From Catenovulum sp052056295 (GTDB lineage: Bacteria; Pseudomonadota; Gammaproteobacteria; Enterobacterales; Alteromonadaceae), in assembly GCF_052056295.1 (NCBI RefSeq), contig NZ_CP182493.1, positions 1,736,001 to 1,800,000 on the forward strand: a stretch of DNA of 64,000 nt. The letters are read 5' to 3'. Positions 35,243-44,031 of this stretch are shown here, piece by piece; positions within the stretch are counted from its first letter, which is position 1; each line of letters starts with the position of its first letter. A program made the translations under genes and the position numbers. The notes beneath the pieces are model-generated. The model searched no databases and was not told the origin of the DNA. It worked only from the letters and a program-made list of their open reading frames with translations.

Positions 35243-36433
35243 TTAATTACACCAATCCATAGGATCTAGCGGCTGACCTTGATAGCGCACTTCAAAATAC
35301 AAGCTTGGTTTAGTTTGTCCGCCTGATTGGCCAACCAAAGCGATAGGCTCACCGGACTGAACAATTTCACCCACATCTTTTAGTAGCGCTTGGTTGTGGC
35401 CATATAAGGTCATATAACCGTTACCATGTTCAACCACTATGACTAAACCATAACCTTTTAACCAGTCTGAGAAAATCACTTGGCCAGCATGGACATTGTG
35501 TACTGTTGCGCCCGAATCAGCGTCAATTTTAATGCCTTTCCAGCGCAATTGGCCTGATTTACGTTTGCCATAGATATTTTGTATTTTGCCTTTAGCTGGC
35601 CACAAGAGTCGGCCTTTAATATCTTGCAAACCATTCAGTTCAACTTGCTGAGGTAATTCGTCAATTGCTTCAGCCAAAGCTTCTAATGCTTGAGCAAGCG
35701 CAGCTTCGTTATCACGTAAACGCTGAATTTCGGCTGATTCAGATTTTATCAATTGCGCCAATGCATCAATTTGCTGTTGTTGCTGCGCTTTTAATTTAAC
35801 TAATTCTTGTTGTTTCTGTGCTTCAATTTCGACTAGCTCAACTAATCTAAGTTGTTTTTGATTAAGCATTTCAGTCGTTTGTGCTAATTCAGCTAGTGTA
35901 GTTTTTAAATCTTCAATCGCTTGGGTGCGTGCTTTGTTTAAATATTGGTAATAGCTGATCACCCGCTCTAATTTGGCGGGTGAATCTTGGTTTAACAATA
36001 CTTTTAAATAATCGTGTTGGCCTATGTGGTAAGCACTATTCAGTTGTTTTTCTAATACTTTTAGCTGTTGCTGCTTGAGTTGTTCTAATTCTTGTTGGCG
36101 TGCAGTGAGCTTTTTCAGCTCTTTTTCTGTTGCGGTTAATTCTTGTTTGGTTTGGCGTAAAACCCGTGCTGCTTGACCAATTTGTTTATCTGTTTGCGCT
36201 AGTTTGTTTTGAGTTTGTTTTAGTTCTGAGTGGCTTTTATCTAACTTATTTTGTTTATCAATAATTTGCTGCTGAACTTTTTCTAGTTTGCGTTGTGTTT
36301 GTTCAGTATCTGATTCAGCAAATGCTTTGGTAGATAAGATTGTTTGCAGGAAAAAAAACACAACAAGGCAAACAAATTTAATGTTTGCCCCGTTGATATT
36401 TTGTATTGGTTTAGCAATCCTTAGCAGATTCAA
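35243..36433 (-). CDS. envC: Murein hydrolase activator EnvC
   Basis: This 396-residue periplasmic protein has a signal segment (FVCLVVFFFLQTILSTKAFA), a long coiled coil (about residues 45-265, rich in Q/K/E/L heptads) and a C-terminal LytM (M23-like) domain at about 285-396. Ordinary zinc ligands are missing: HAGQVIFSDWLKGYGLVI and MTLYGHN are present, but the first HxxxD is replaced by K-x-x-K-I-D. That is the hallmark of EnvC, which activates the amidases AmiA/AmiB at the septum instead of cutting peptidoglycan itself. It lies 1 base after gpmI, the conserved order. Confidence 0.93.
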   Translation of the reverse strand: MNLLRIAKPIQNINGANIKFVCLVVFFFLQTILSTKAFAESDTEQTQRKLEKVQQQIIDKQNKLDKSHSELKQTQNKLAQTDKQIGQAARVLRQTKQELTATEKELKKLTARQQELEQLKQQQLKVLEKQLNSAYHIGQHDYLKVLLNQDSPAKLERVISYYQYLNKARTQAIEDLKTTLAELAQTTEMLNQKQLRLVELVEIEAQKQQELVKLKAQQQQQIDALAQLIKSESAEIQRLRDNEAALAQALEALAEAIDELPQQVELNGLQDIKGRLLWPAKGKIQNIYGKRKSGQLRWKGIKIDADSGATVHNVHAGQVIFSDWLKGYGLVIVVEHGNGYMTLYGHNQALLKDVGEIVQSGEPIALVGQSGGQTKPSLYFEVRYQGQPLDPMDWCN

Positions 36434-36434
36434 C

Positions 36435-37982
36435 TTAAACCAATTTAAAGATAGATTGACCTGTCATTTCTGCAGGTTGTTCCATACCCATTAAGTGAAG
36501 CATTGTAGGCGCTACGTCACTTAATACACCATTAGCTTTAGCTAATTCAGCTTTACGGCCAAAATAGATAAATGGTACTGGCTCGCTGGTATGTGCTGTA
36601 TGTGCTTGTCCCGTAATTGGGTCAACCATTTGCTCTGCATTACCATGGTCAGCAGTGATTAAACACTCACCACCTACTTTTGCTAAAGCTTCAGTAACAC
36701 GGCCAATTGCAGCGTCTACCGCTTCACAGGCTTTAACAGCGGCTTCAAATACACCTGTATGACCAACCATGTCACCGTTTGGATAGTTACAAATAATTGC
36801 ATCAAATTCTTGGCTTTCAATCGCTTCAACTAATTTATCGGTTAATAACACTGAGTTCATTTCAGGTTGAAGATCATAAGTTGCCACTTGTGGAGACGGA
36901 ATTAATACGCGTTTTTCGCCTTGGAATTCGTCTTCACGGCCACCGCTGTAGAAGAAAGTAACATGCGCATATTTTTCAGTTTCAGAAATACGTAACTGAG
37001 TTTTGCCATGTTTTTCTAACCACTCCCCCATTACATTAACAAGGTCTGATGGTGGATAAGCACAGCTTGCTTGAATGTCAGCTGCGTATTGAGTCAACAT
37101 AACAAAATCACTATATGCTGGTACTTTTGCACGGGCAAAACCGTCAAAATCAGTGTCGACAAATGCACGAGTAATTTCACGCGCACGGTCAGCACGGAAG
37201 TTCATAAAAATAATCGCGTCGCCATCATTGATGGTTGCAGCTTGGCCATTTGCATCAACAATTGCAGTTGCTTTTACAAACTCATCATTTTCGTCACGCT
37301 CGTAAGCAGCTTTTAAACCGTCAACGGCAGAAGTTGCTGTGTATTCTGCTTTGCCTTCAGTTAATAACTCATAACAAGCTTGTACACGATCCCAACGCTT
37401 ATCACGATCTAACGCAAAATAACGACCAATAATGCTCGCCACACGGCCTTTACCTGTTGCAGCTAATTGTGCCTCTAACTCTGCTAATGGGTTTTCAGCA
37501 CTACGTGGTGGTGTATCACGACCATCTAAAAATGCGTGAACATAAACTTGCTCCGCACCACGAGCAACCGCCATATCTACCATAGCTTTAATGTGATCGT
37601 TATGGCTATGTACACCGCCTGGTGAAGCTAAGCCCATAATGTGCACAGCTTTACCAGCGTCTTTAGCACTGTCTACTGCTTTAACTAAAGCAGCATTGTT
37701 TTGGAATTCGCCATCGGCAATATCTTTGGTGATACGAGTGAAATCTTGATAAACAATACGGCCAGCACCTAAGTTTACGTGACCTACTTCACTGTTACCC
37801 ATTTGTCCGTCAGGTAAACCTACGTCCATGCCTGAGCCAGAAATTAATGTGCTTGGATACTCTTTCCACAATTTATCTAAATTTGGCGTGTTCGCGGCCA
37901 TAATCGCGTTGTCTTTAGGGTTTTCGCTGTAACCCCAACCATCCATAATGATTAACACTAATGGTTTTTTCGCAGTAGTCAT
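36435..37982 (-). CDS. gpmI: Phosphoglycerate mutase, cofactor-independent
   Basis: This 515-residue manganese enzyme of glycolysis interconverts 3- and 2-phosphoglycerate. Key features are the metal-site IIMDGWGYSEN, catalytic Ser in QMGNSEVGHVNLGAGR, FLDGRDTPP, DRDKRWDRV, ICNYPNGDMVGHTG and ITADHGNAEQM with a final HTSEPVPF. Full length. It is followed directly by envC, and divergent from yibN across a 311-base gap. Confidence 0.97.
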   Translation of the reverse strand: MTTAKKPLVLIIMDGWGYSENPKDNAIMAANTPNLDKLWKEYPSTLISGSGMDVGLPDGQMGNSEVGHVNLGAGRIVYQDFTRITKDIADGEFQNNAALVKAVDSAKDAGKAVHIMGLASPGGVHSHNDHIKAMVDMAVARGAEQVYVHAFLDGRDTPPRSAENPLAELEAQLAATGKGRVASIIGRYFALDRDKRWDRVQACYELLTEGKAEYTATSAVDGLKAAYERDENDEFVKATAIVDANGQAATINDGDAIIFMNFRADRAREITRAFVDTDFDGFARAKVPAYSDFVMLTQYAADIQASCAYPPSDLVNVMGEWLEKHGKTQLRISETEKYAHVTFFYSGGREDEFQGEKRVLIPSPQVATYDLQPEMNSVLLTDKLVEAIESQEFDAIICNYPNGDMVGHTGVFEAAVKACEAVDAAIGRVTEALAKVGGECLITADHGNAEQMVDPITGQAHTAHTSEPVPFIYFGRKAELAKANGVLSDVAPTMLHLMGMEQPAEMTGQSIFKLV

Positions 37983-38293
37983 GCTGTTTACCTGTAGTCG
38001 TATTAGTATTTGTGCAAATTTTACTAAGAATTGCTCTACAAACCAATGACAATCCGATTAAATCATACAGTTCTGGTTTATATCGCGGATAATTAGTTGT
38101 TATTGTCGCATATCTAGGCTGCTGCAAACAAATATAACGCAATGCAAGGTATAATGACTGCCTTGAGCCTAGTCTCATAGCTTTAGATTACCCAAATTAG
38201 ATAATTCCGCTAATTGCAAAAAGCGATTGTATTGGTTTAGTTAAGCGATAAGGCTATAATCTGCCGCAGTAAAAACATTCATAGGTCTTTTTA
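37983..38293. other. 311-base divergent gap between gpmI and yibN
   Basis: The gap holds the yibN promoter listed separately and presumably the gpmI promoter, which I cannot place. No gene or repeat copy is seen. Confidence 0.6.
38232..38260 (+). promoter_or_regulatory. Sigma-70 promoter of yibN-grxC-secB-gpsA
   Basis: TTGGTT (38232-38237) and a perfect TATAAT (38255-38260) are separated by 17 bases. Transcription would start near 38267, about 27 bases before the yibN start. Confidence 0.75.
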
Positions 38294-38722
38294 ATGCAAG
38301 AATACATTCAATTTTTTGCCAATCACCCAATTATGACAGGTGCTTGGTTCGTATTATTTTTCGCGGTTGTTTACACTTTAGTTCAAGCTAAATTTGCACC
38401 TTATGCCCGCGTGAATACTCAACAGCTTACCTTATTGGTCAACCGCGAAGACGCAGCTATAGTGGATATTCGTCCGGCTGCTGAATTTAGCAAAGGCCAT
38501 ATCGCCGGCGCATTGAACATTACCAGTGATAAAATTGACGGTGGTAACAATCCAGCCCTTGAAAAAAACAAAGATAAACCCATTATTGTTGTTTGTACCG
38601 CAGGTTTGAGTGCGGCAAAAGTTGCAACTCAACTATGCCAAGCAGGTTATCCAAAAGTAAACTTACTTGAAGGTGGTATGAATGCTTGGTTAAATGCGAA
38701 CTTACCTGTCGCAAAAGGTTAA
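38294..38722 (+). CDS. yibN: Membrane-anchored rhodanese YibN
   Basis: This 142-residue protein has one N-terminal membrane helix (about residues 12-31, MTGAWFVLFFAVVYTLVQA). A rhodanese-like domain follows with VDIRPAAEFSKGHIAGALNI and active Cys 101 in VVCTAGLSA. It is a sulfurtransferase-type or protein-interacting domain on the cytoplasmic face. First gene of the conserved yibN-grxC-secB-gpsA operon; 6 bases separate it from grxC. Confidence 0.94.
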   Translation: MQEYIQFFANHPIMTGAWFVLFFAVVYTLVQAKFAPYARVNTQQLTLLVNREDAAIVDIRPAAEFSKGHIAGALNITSDKIDGGNNPALEKNKDKPIIVVCTAGLSAAKVATQLCQAGYPKVNLLEGGMNAWLNANLPVAKG

Positions 38723-38728
38723 TTTAAA

Positions 38729-38983
38729 ATGGCTACAGTAACCGTATATAGCAAAAGTTGGTGTCCGTTTTGTAGAAGAGCCAAAATGCTCCTGACACAA
38801 AAAGGCGTTGCGTTTAATGAAATTGACATAGATCAACAACCTGAAAAACGCGATGAAATGATCCAACTGAGCGGACGCTCAACTGTGCCACAGATTTTTA
38901 TAAATGAGCATCATGTCGGTGGATGCGACGATTTATTCGACGCAGAATACGACGGTGAACTAGATAATTTGCTCAACGCATAA
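38729..38983 (+). CDS. grxC: Glutaredoxin 3
   Basis: This 84-residue glutaredoxin has active site WCPFCRRAK (CPFC instead of the more common CPYC), the cis-proline TVPQIFIN and GGCDDLF for glutathione binding. It reduces disulfides in the cytoplasm at the expense of glutathione. Second gene of the operon, 20 bases before secB. Confidence 0.95.
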   Translation: MATVTVYSKSWCPFCRRAKMLLTQKGVAFNEIDIDQQPEKRDEMIQLSGRSTVPQIFINEHHVGGCDDLFDAEYDGELDNLLNA

Positions 38984-39003
38984 TTTAAAACAAAGGTATT
39001 GTC

Positions 39004-39513
39004 ATGTCAGAACAAACTCCAGAAAACAACCAACAAGCTGCAGGTGAAAACGCACCGCAATTCGCAATTCAACGTATTTTTGCGAAAAACATTTCATTTG
39101 AAACACCAAATTCACCTGAAATTTTCACTATTCAGTGGAAACCAGATGTACAAATGGACATAGATACAAAAAGTAAAAAGCTTGACGGTGACACTTACGA
39201 AGTTGTTTTATCAATTACAGTAACAGCTAAAATTGAAGACAAAACTGCGTTTCTAGTAGAAGTTGAACAAGCGGGTATTTTCGCTATTGCTAACTTACCA
39301 CCACAACAAATGGCGCACACTATTGGTTCTATGTGTCCGGGTATTTTATTCCCTTATGCACGTGAAGCAATTTCAAACTTAGTTAACCGTGGTACTTTCC
39401 CTCCGCTTAACTTAGCACCTGTAAACTTTGATGCTTTATTTGCTAGCTACATGCAGCAAGTTGCGCAACAAGCTCAAGAAAACCAAGAGTCAAACCAAAA
39501 ACTAGATTCTTAA
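39004..39513 (+). CDS. secB: Protein-export chaperone SecB
   Basis: This 169-residue acidic cytoplasmic chaperone holds preproteins unfolded and hands them to SecA. Characteristic stretches are FAIQRIFAKNISFETPNSPEIF, with VQMDIDTKSKKL, QAGIFAIANL, CPGILFPYAREAISNLVNRGTFPPLNLAPVNFDALF (given in part) and a Gln/Asn-rich tail. GpsA begins 1 base after its stop. Confidence 0.96.
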   Translation: MSEQTPENNQQAAGENAPQFAIQRIFAKNISFETPNSPEIFTIQWKPDVQMDIDTKSKKLDGDTYEVVLSITVTAKIEDKTAFLVEVEQAGIFAIANLPPQQMAHTIGSMCPGILFPYAREAISNLVNRGTFPPLNLAPVNFDALFASYMQQVAQQAQENQESNQKLDS

Positions 39514-39514
39514 T

Positions 39515-40522
39515 ATGAGCGAACCTTTATTTGATATTGGTGTAATCGGTGCTGGCTCGTACGGCACTGCATTAGCCATTTGTATAGCACGTAATGGCCA
39601 TAAAACAGCCCTGTGGGGTCGTGATGAAGCACAAATTACCGCTATGCAACAAAGCAGGGAAAACAGCCGATATTTACCCGGTTTGCCATTACCACAAGCT
39701 TTAACCCCACAGGCAGATTTAGCTCATGTGGTGCAAAACAGCCGTAATATTTTATTGGTAGTGCCAAGCCATGCTTTTGGCGAAGCGCTCGCACAAATAA
39801 AACCGCATTTGCGCAGCGACAGTTCTATTGCTTGGGCGACTAAAGGTTTAGAGCCAGAAACAGGCCGATTATTGCAAGATGTTGCGCGTGAACAGTTAGG
39901 CGAATCTCGTACCTTAGCTGTTGTCAGCGGCCCAACCTTTGCCAAAGAAATGGCAGCCGGTATGCCAACTGCAATTTCAGTATCATCAACCGATGCTGAT
40001 TTTATTCAAACCTTGTCTGATTTAATGCACTGTGAAAAACGTTTTCGAGTGTATAAAAATAACGACTTTATTGGTGTACAACTAGGCGGTGCGGTTAAAA
40101 ACGTAATTGCTATCGGCGCCGGTATGGCGGATGGTATTGGTTTTGGCGCAAATGCACGTACTGCATTAATTACCCGTGGTTTAACTGAGTTGTGTCGTTT
40201 AGGTGAAGCACTAGGCGCAAAACCAGAAACCTTTATGGGTATGGCAGGTTTAGGCGACTTAGTATTAACCTGTACTGATAACCAATCGCGCAACCGTCGT
40301 TTTGGTTTAGCGTTAGGTCAAGGCAAATCGGTTGAACAAGCCATGTCAGATATTGGTCAAGTGGTTGAAGGCTATCGCAACACCAAAGAAGTGTATATGT
40401 TAGCGCAACGTATGCAGGTTGAAATGCCAATTGTTGATCAAATTTATCAAGTGTTATACCAAGGCAAAGCGCCAAAAGAAGGTGCATTAGCTTTGTTAGG
40501 GCGCGAACAGAAGTTTGAGTAA
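39515..40522 (+). CDS. gpsA: Glycerol-3-phosphate dehydrogenase [NAD(P)+]
   Basis: This 335-residue enzyme makes sn-glycerol-3-phosphate from dihydroxyacetone phosphate for phospholipid synthesis. Nucleotide-binding GAGSYGTALA is at the N-terminus. The catalytic lysines are in WATKGLEPETG and QLGGAVKNVIAIGAG, followed by ARTALITRGLTEL and GMAGLGDLVLTCT. Last gene of the yibN operon. Repeat copy D follows its stop codon. Confidence 0.96.
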   Translation: MSEPLFDIGVIGAGSYGTALAICIARNGHKTALWGRDEAQITAMQQSRENSRYLPGLPLPQALTPQADLAHVVQNSRNILLVVPSHAFGEALAQIKPHLRSDSSIAWATKGLEPETGRLLQDVAREQLGESRTLAVVSGPTFAKEMAAGMPTAISVSSTDADFIQTLSDLMHCEKRFRVYKNNDFIGVQLGGAVKNVIAIGAGMADGIGFGANARTALITRGLTELCRLGEALGAKPETFMGMAGLGDLVLTCTDNQSRNRRFGLALGQGKSVEQAMSDIGQVVEGYRNTKEVYMLAQRMQVEMPIVDQIYQVLYQGKAPKEGALALLGREQKFE

Positions 40523-40540
40523 CTTAGGTTTCAACAAAGC

Positions 40541-40694
40541 ACTAGAGCATAATTTATAGTACGACAGAGACTATTCATCCTTGAAGTTTAAGCCCTGTCG
40601 TCTTCCTTGACTCCACCTCATCAGACTGCGAAGCGGTGCTTCGTTTCTGATTCGCCCCTGAAAGAGAGACTTTGCTCTAAATTATCGCTCTAGT
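40541..40694 (-). repeat. Dispersed ANGGA-hairpin element, copy D (long form)
   Basis: The outer arms ACTAGAGCATAATTTA (40541-40556) and TAAATTATCGCTCTAGT (40678-40694) pair over 16 bp with one bulge. On the minus strand it contains CGAAGC-ACC-GCTTCG (40643-40629), GTC-AAGGAA-GAC (40611-40600) and TTCA-AGGA-TGAA (40585-40574). The core matches copy C, and the arm GATAATTTAGAGCAAAGTCT is shared with copy I. Confidence 0.8.
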
Positions 40695-40709
40695 ACTGTA
40701 AATCAATCA

Positions 40710-41222
40710 TTACTTACTGCCTAACAGCGACTTCTCCAACTCAGTCAAATACGCCACATGTGGTGGTAGCGTTAAACTATTAGGTCTAAGTGCTTTAATT
40801 GCCACACTTGCGTCCGCTAATGACCAACCTCGTTCTAACAGTATTTGTGCTGATACTAAACCAGTGCGGCCTGTGCCACCTTTGCAATGCACAGCAATTT
40901 TTTTGTTGTCGTCTAATAACTTATGCACAGTTTCTCTTGCTTGCTTCCAAGCAGATTGAAATGCCTCTTCTGGAGCTTGGTCATCGTGAATTGGCAGGTG
41001 AAACCACAAAATATCGTGTTGCTCACACAAATCTTTAATTGCAGTGACATCATTTTTTTCTAATTCGTATTGCTGCATAAAAGTTAATACAGCACTGGCG
41101 CCTTCGGCTTTTAATTGCGCGATTGATTCAGCCAGTGGCAAACCTTTAGTACCTGGGCATGGGGTGATAATAATAGCTGCGCCTTGCTCATTTAGAGCGA
41201 GTGGAAAAGTAGGATGTGTCAT
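40710..41222 (-). CDS. Dual-specificity/tyrosine protein phosphatase
   Basis: This 170-residue cytoplasmic phosphatase has the P-loop VHCKGGTGRTG (nucleophile C113, R119) and a preceding D80/D81 in LPIHDDQAPEE as general acid. The overall pattern (LKAEGASAVLTFMQQYELE, WFHLPIHD, WSLADASVAIKALRP) is like bacterial CDKN3-type dual-specificity phosphatases. The physiological substrate is unknown. The ATG at 41222 begins MTHPTFPLAL. It is followed downstream by copy D and preceded by the sugar-efflux gene after 36 bases, so the two may be co-transcribed. Confidence 0.88.
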   Translation of the reverse strand: MTHPTFPLALNEQGAAIIITPCPGTKGLPLAESIAQLKAEGASAVLTFMQQYELEKNDVTAIKDLCEQHDILWFHLPIHDDQAPEEAFQSAWKQARETVHKLLDDNKKIAVHCKGGTGRTGLVSAQILLERGWSLADASVAIKALRPNSLTLPPHVAYLTELEKSLLGSK

Positions 41223-41258
41223 AATTCAATTAGTCCTTACACAAAATATTGCGCTAAA

Positions 41259-42464
41259 TTAACCAGCCTGCGAGGTTAAAGTCAAATTAGGCTGAATAGC
41301 ATTTTTTTGTTTTAACCAAACATAGGCCAACAAACACAACAAAGCAGAGAATATCGCAACAGTTGCTGCTAAATTGGCATTTCTAAAGGTATAAAACTGG
41401 CCGATAAAACCAGTTAGAGTTGACCCCAACATCATGCCAACTTTTATTGCATTGGAGTAAAACGCTGAGGTAAAACCAATGCGCTGTGGTAGTTCTTCTT
41501 GCAATAACGTTAACGATAGACCAGCAAACAAACCATAAAAAATAGCATTAATAAATTGCAAACCTATGAATTGCCAAACGTGCTCGGCAAAATAAACACC
41601 GATGTAAAAGGTCATTGCAAATAGATAAGCAATCGCAATCAGGCGGGTTTTACCAATAGATTTAGCTAACTTACTTGAATAGAGCATCACTGGAATTTCT
41701 AAACAAGCAACTAAACCCATAAACACCCCAGGGGTATATTCAGCAAAGCCTAACTCTCGAATAACATATAAAGGCATAGACGACGAATAGAGGATGTTTG
41801 CAACCGATCCTAAAGTGACTGAAATACCGAGCAACCAAAAAGCCAATCCTACAGCTTGTGGTTTTTCAACTTCATTATTTTGATTGGATTTAGAGATATC
41901 TGGAATAAATTTGTACGCAAAAATAGCTGCGACAACAGCACAAATAGCCGCCATATAAAATGATGCAAAAAAACCAAACGCCGAGGCCAAAGCAAAACCA
42001 ATTGCAGGGCCTGCAATCCAAGCAAAGGAAATAGCCGCGCGCAAATTCGCGTTAAATTGTCCCACGTCCACTTTATCAGCTTGATTTGCCCACTGGCGCG
42101 ATATGGTTAACATTTGTGGAATAGCTGCATTACCAACGGCGACAAAAGCAACACCAGCCAACAACACTAACCAAAAAGAAGACACATTAGCATAAATAGC
42201 TAAACCAATCGCCATAGCCAATACTGCAAAAATATACATTTTACGCGCACTTAAACCAGCATCAGCTTTTTGCCCTAACCACTGGCTAATTGCTAAACCC
42301 GACAAAGTAACACTGACAGTATACAAACCAATATAGATAGGCTGAGCATTTAAATCTTGTACTAAAAACAAGCTCATTAGCGGATTAACAAATGAACCAA
42401 CTAGACCGGTTAATATACTTAAAACAATAAATAACCGAGGGGACGTTTTAACAGCAGGTAACAA
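41259..42464 (-). CDS. Major facilitator sugar-efflux transporter (SetA-like)
   Basis: This 401-residue protein has twelve predicted membrane helices and the pattern of the SET family: FVNPLMSLFLVQDL near the start, LGQKADAGLSARK between TM2 and TM3, and AAISFAWIAGPAIGFALAS. SetA-type carriers export sugars or sugar analogues. No in-frame ATG precedes TM1, so the TTG at 42464 is assigned; AAGGTG lies 8 bases upstream of it and supports this. The substrate is not predictable. Confidence 0.82.
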   Translation of the reverse strand: MLPAVKTSPRLFIVLSILTGLVGSFVNPLMSLFLVQDLNAQPIYIGLYTVSVTLSGLAISQWLGQKADAGLSARKMYIFAVLAMAIGLAIYANVSSFWLVLLAGVAFVAVGNAAIPQMLTISRQWANQADKVDVGQFNANLRAAISFAWIAGPAIGFALASAFGFFASFYMAAICAVVAAIFAYKFIPDISKSNQNNEVEKPQAVGLAFWLLGISVTLGSVANILYSSSMPLYVIRELGFAEYTPGVFMGLVACLEIPVMLYSSKLAKSIGKTRLIAIAYLFAMTFYIGVYFAEHVWQFIGLQFINAIFYGLFAGLSLTLLQEELPQRIGFTSAFYSNAIKVGMMLGSTLTGFIGQFYTFRNANLAATVAIFSALLCLLAYVWLKQKNAIQPNLTLTSQAG

Positions 42465-42768
42465 CTAACTACACCTTAAAAGAATAACCACAACAAACTA
42501 AGCAGCTTGCAACTGCTCAAAAAAGAGGCGGTATTATAAGGATTAAAAACTAGCTTACAAGTGTATTAACCTTAGCTATGCATAAGCAGAGTTGAAGTAA
42601 ATTTATGCGCAGTGATACTTACTCGTTTATCTTTACGGTCCAATACGGATAGTTTTTCATCTATCAAGGCATTTTTATGTATCTAATAGCTGGCTATTAG
42701 TAGTAAAAATAACGCAGAGAGATGGAAAAATAGACATATTGGGCAATTTTGATTATGCGTAGCTGAGG
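42465..42768. other. 304-base gap upstream of the sugar-efflux gene
   Basis: The gap contains a promoter for the transporter (listed separately) and an 8-bp inverted repeat CTAATAGC-TG-GCTATTAG at 42683-42700 without a T-run, possibly in the 3' end of the GGDEF transcript. No gene is seen. Confidence 0.55.
42533..42560 (-). promoter_or_regulatory. Probable promoter of the sugar-efflux gene
   Basis: On the minus strand TTGTAA (42560-42555) and a perfect TATAAT (42538-42533) lie 16 bases apart. The leader to the TTG start would be about 60 bases. Confidence 0.5.
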
Positions 42769-44019
42769 TTAATCAGTATTACTATTTTGATATTGGACAA
42801 CTTGATTTCGACCGTTGCCTTTAGCTGCATATAAAGCTTCGTCAGCTTGTTTTAGTGCAACAGACAAAGTTTGTTTATCAACCTCAACTAAACCAATACT
42901 AGTGGTGACATTGAGCACTTGAGTTAATACTTTAAATTCAAAACTTTCGAAGTGATGGCATAAAAATTCAAAGCGCCCAAGTGCTTCATCAATCGACGTT
43001 TCCGGCAATAATACACAGAACTCCTCACCACCCAATCGAGCAACTATGCCATCTTTAAAATGTGCCATCATACGTTGTGCGGCTTGAACCAAAACAATAT
43101 CACCGGCTTCATGTCCATAAGTATCATTAATCGCTTTAAAATGGTCTAAATCAAGTAAAGCTAAAGCGCTCGGTTTACTCGCTGTTTTTAACGCTTGGTT
43201 GGATAATTCAAAAAAACACCTGCGGTTCTTTATCTTGGTCAAAAAATCATGATTAGCAGCAAATTCAATTTCTTCTACTTGCTCTATGTATTCTAAGTTT
43301 CTGAAAATTCGTGTATAAAATTCTTCTGCATCAAAAGGCTTATTCAACGCATCATTAGCACCATTTTTTAAGAAGCGCGCGGTTAACATCGCATTGTTAC
43401 TGCTGGAAATAGCTAAAATGGCTATCTTCTCGTGTGGGTTTTTCCGTCTAATTTTTGATGTAAGTTCCACGCCCGACATCTTCGGCATTTCGTAATCAGT
43501 GATCACGACTTTAATTTGAGGATGTGCTTTTAACCGCTCTAACGCATCTTCGCCGTCTACTGCTTCTATTACAGTAAAGTTTTGTCGCTCTAATAAGGTA
43601 CGTAGATATTTACGTACAGATAGTGAGTCATCAACCACTAATATACTCACCTGCATATTACGTTTTAATCGTGTAAGTAATTTTCCAACGTAATCAAACG
43701 AGTGCACGGTTTCTTTTAAGATAAAATCGACAACCGCTTTCGCCATTACCTTTTTACGTACTTGTTCGTCTAATCGACCGGTTAAAACAAAGGTTGGAAT
43801 TTTTGCCGCAACCGTTTGATCAATCGCTTCGCCGTTATGAGCGTCAGGTAAATGGAAATCAACACAGGCACAAAAGTAGTCTTTAAATTCAACAAGCGCT
43901 GCTGTTAGCTCGGCCATACTGTGCATAACATCTACTTCAAAACCAAGCTTTTGCGCAATTTTGGTTAAAATATCAGCTGTCGTTCTATGATCTTCAACTA
44001 TTAAAACTCTATTGTTCAT
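42769..44019 (-). CDS. Response regulator with two receivers and a diguanylate cyclase domain
   Basis: This 416-residue cytoplasmic protein has REC1 (about 3-115, acceptor in VDFHLPD), REC2 (about 124-240, VVDDSLSVRKYLRTLL and ITDYEMPKMSG with NKPFD) and a GGDEF domain (about 255-410). The active site is GGEEF, in ARLGGEEFCVLLPE, so it should make cyclic di-GMP. No RxxD inhibitory site is visible five residues before GGEEF. It is paralogous, with identical length and layout, to the gene just upstream (12-base gap), so the two form a tandem pair. The cognate kinases are not adjacent. Confidence 0.92.
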   Translation of the reverse strand: MNNRVLIVEDHRTTADILTKIAQKLGFEVDVMHSMAELTAALVEFKDYFCACVDFHLPDAHNGEAIDQTVAAKIPTFVLTGRLDEQVRKKVMAKAVVDFILKETVHSFDYVGKLLTRLKRNMQVSILVVDDSLSVRKYLRTLLERQNFTVIEAVDGEDALERLKAHPQIKVVITDYEMPKMSGVELTSKIRRKNPHEKIAILAISSSNNAMLTARFLKNGANDALNKPFDAEEFYTRIFRNLEYIEQVEEIEFAANHDFLTKIKNRRCFFELSNQALKTASKPSALALLDLDHFKAINDTYGHEAGDIVLVQAAQRMMAHFKDGIVARLGGEEFCVLLPETSIDEALGRFEFLCHHFESFEFKVLTQVLNVTTSIGLVEVDKQTLSVALKQADEALYAAKGNGRNQVVQYQNSNTD

Positions 44020-44031
44020 GCTGAATCCTAT

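Noticed and set aside
35175..35246. Plus-strand 23-codon frame beginning MKFVRLQKNIEGFE in the tex-envC gap
   Set aside because: Very short, overlaps the envC stop, no ribosome site and no known family; could be a remnant but cannot be supported.
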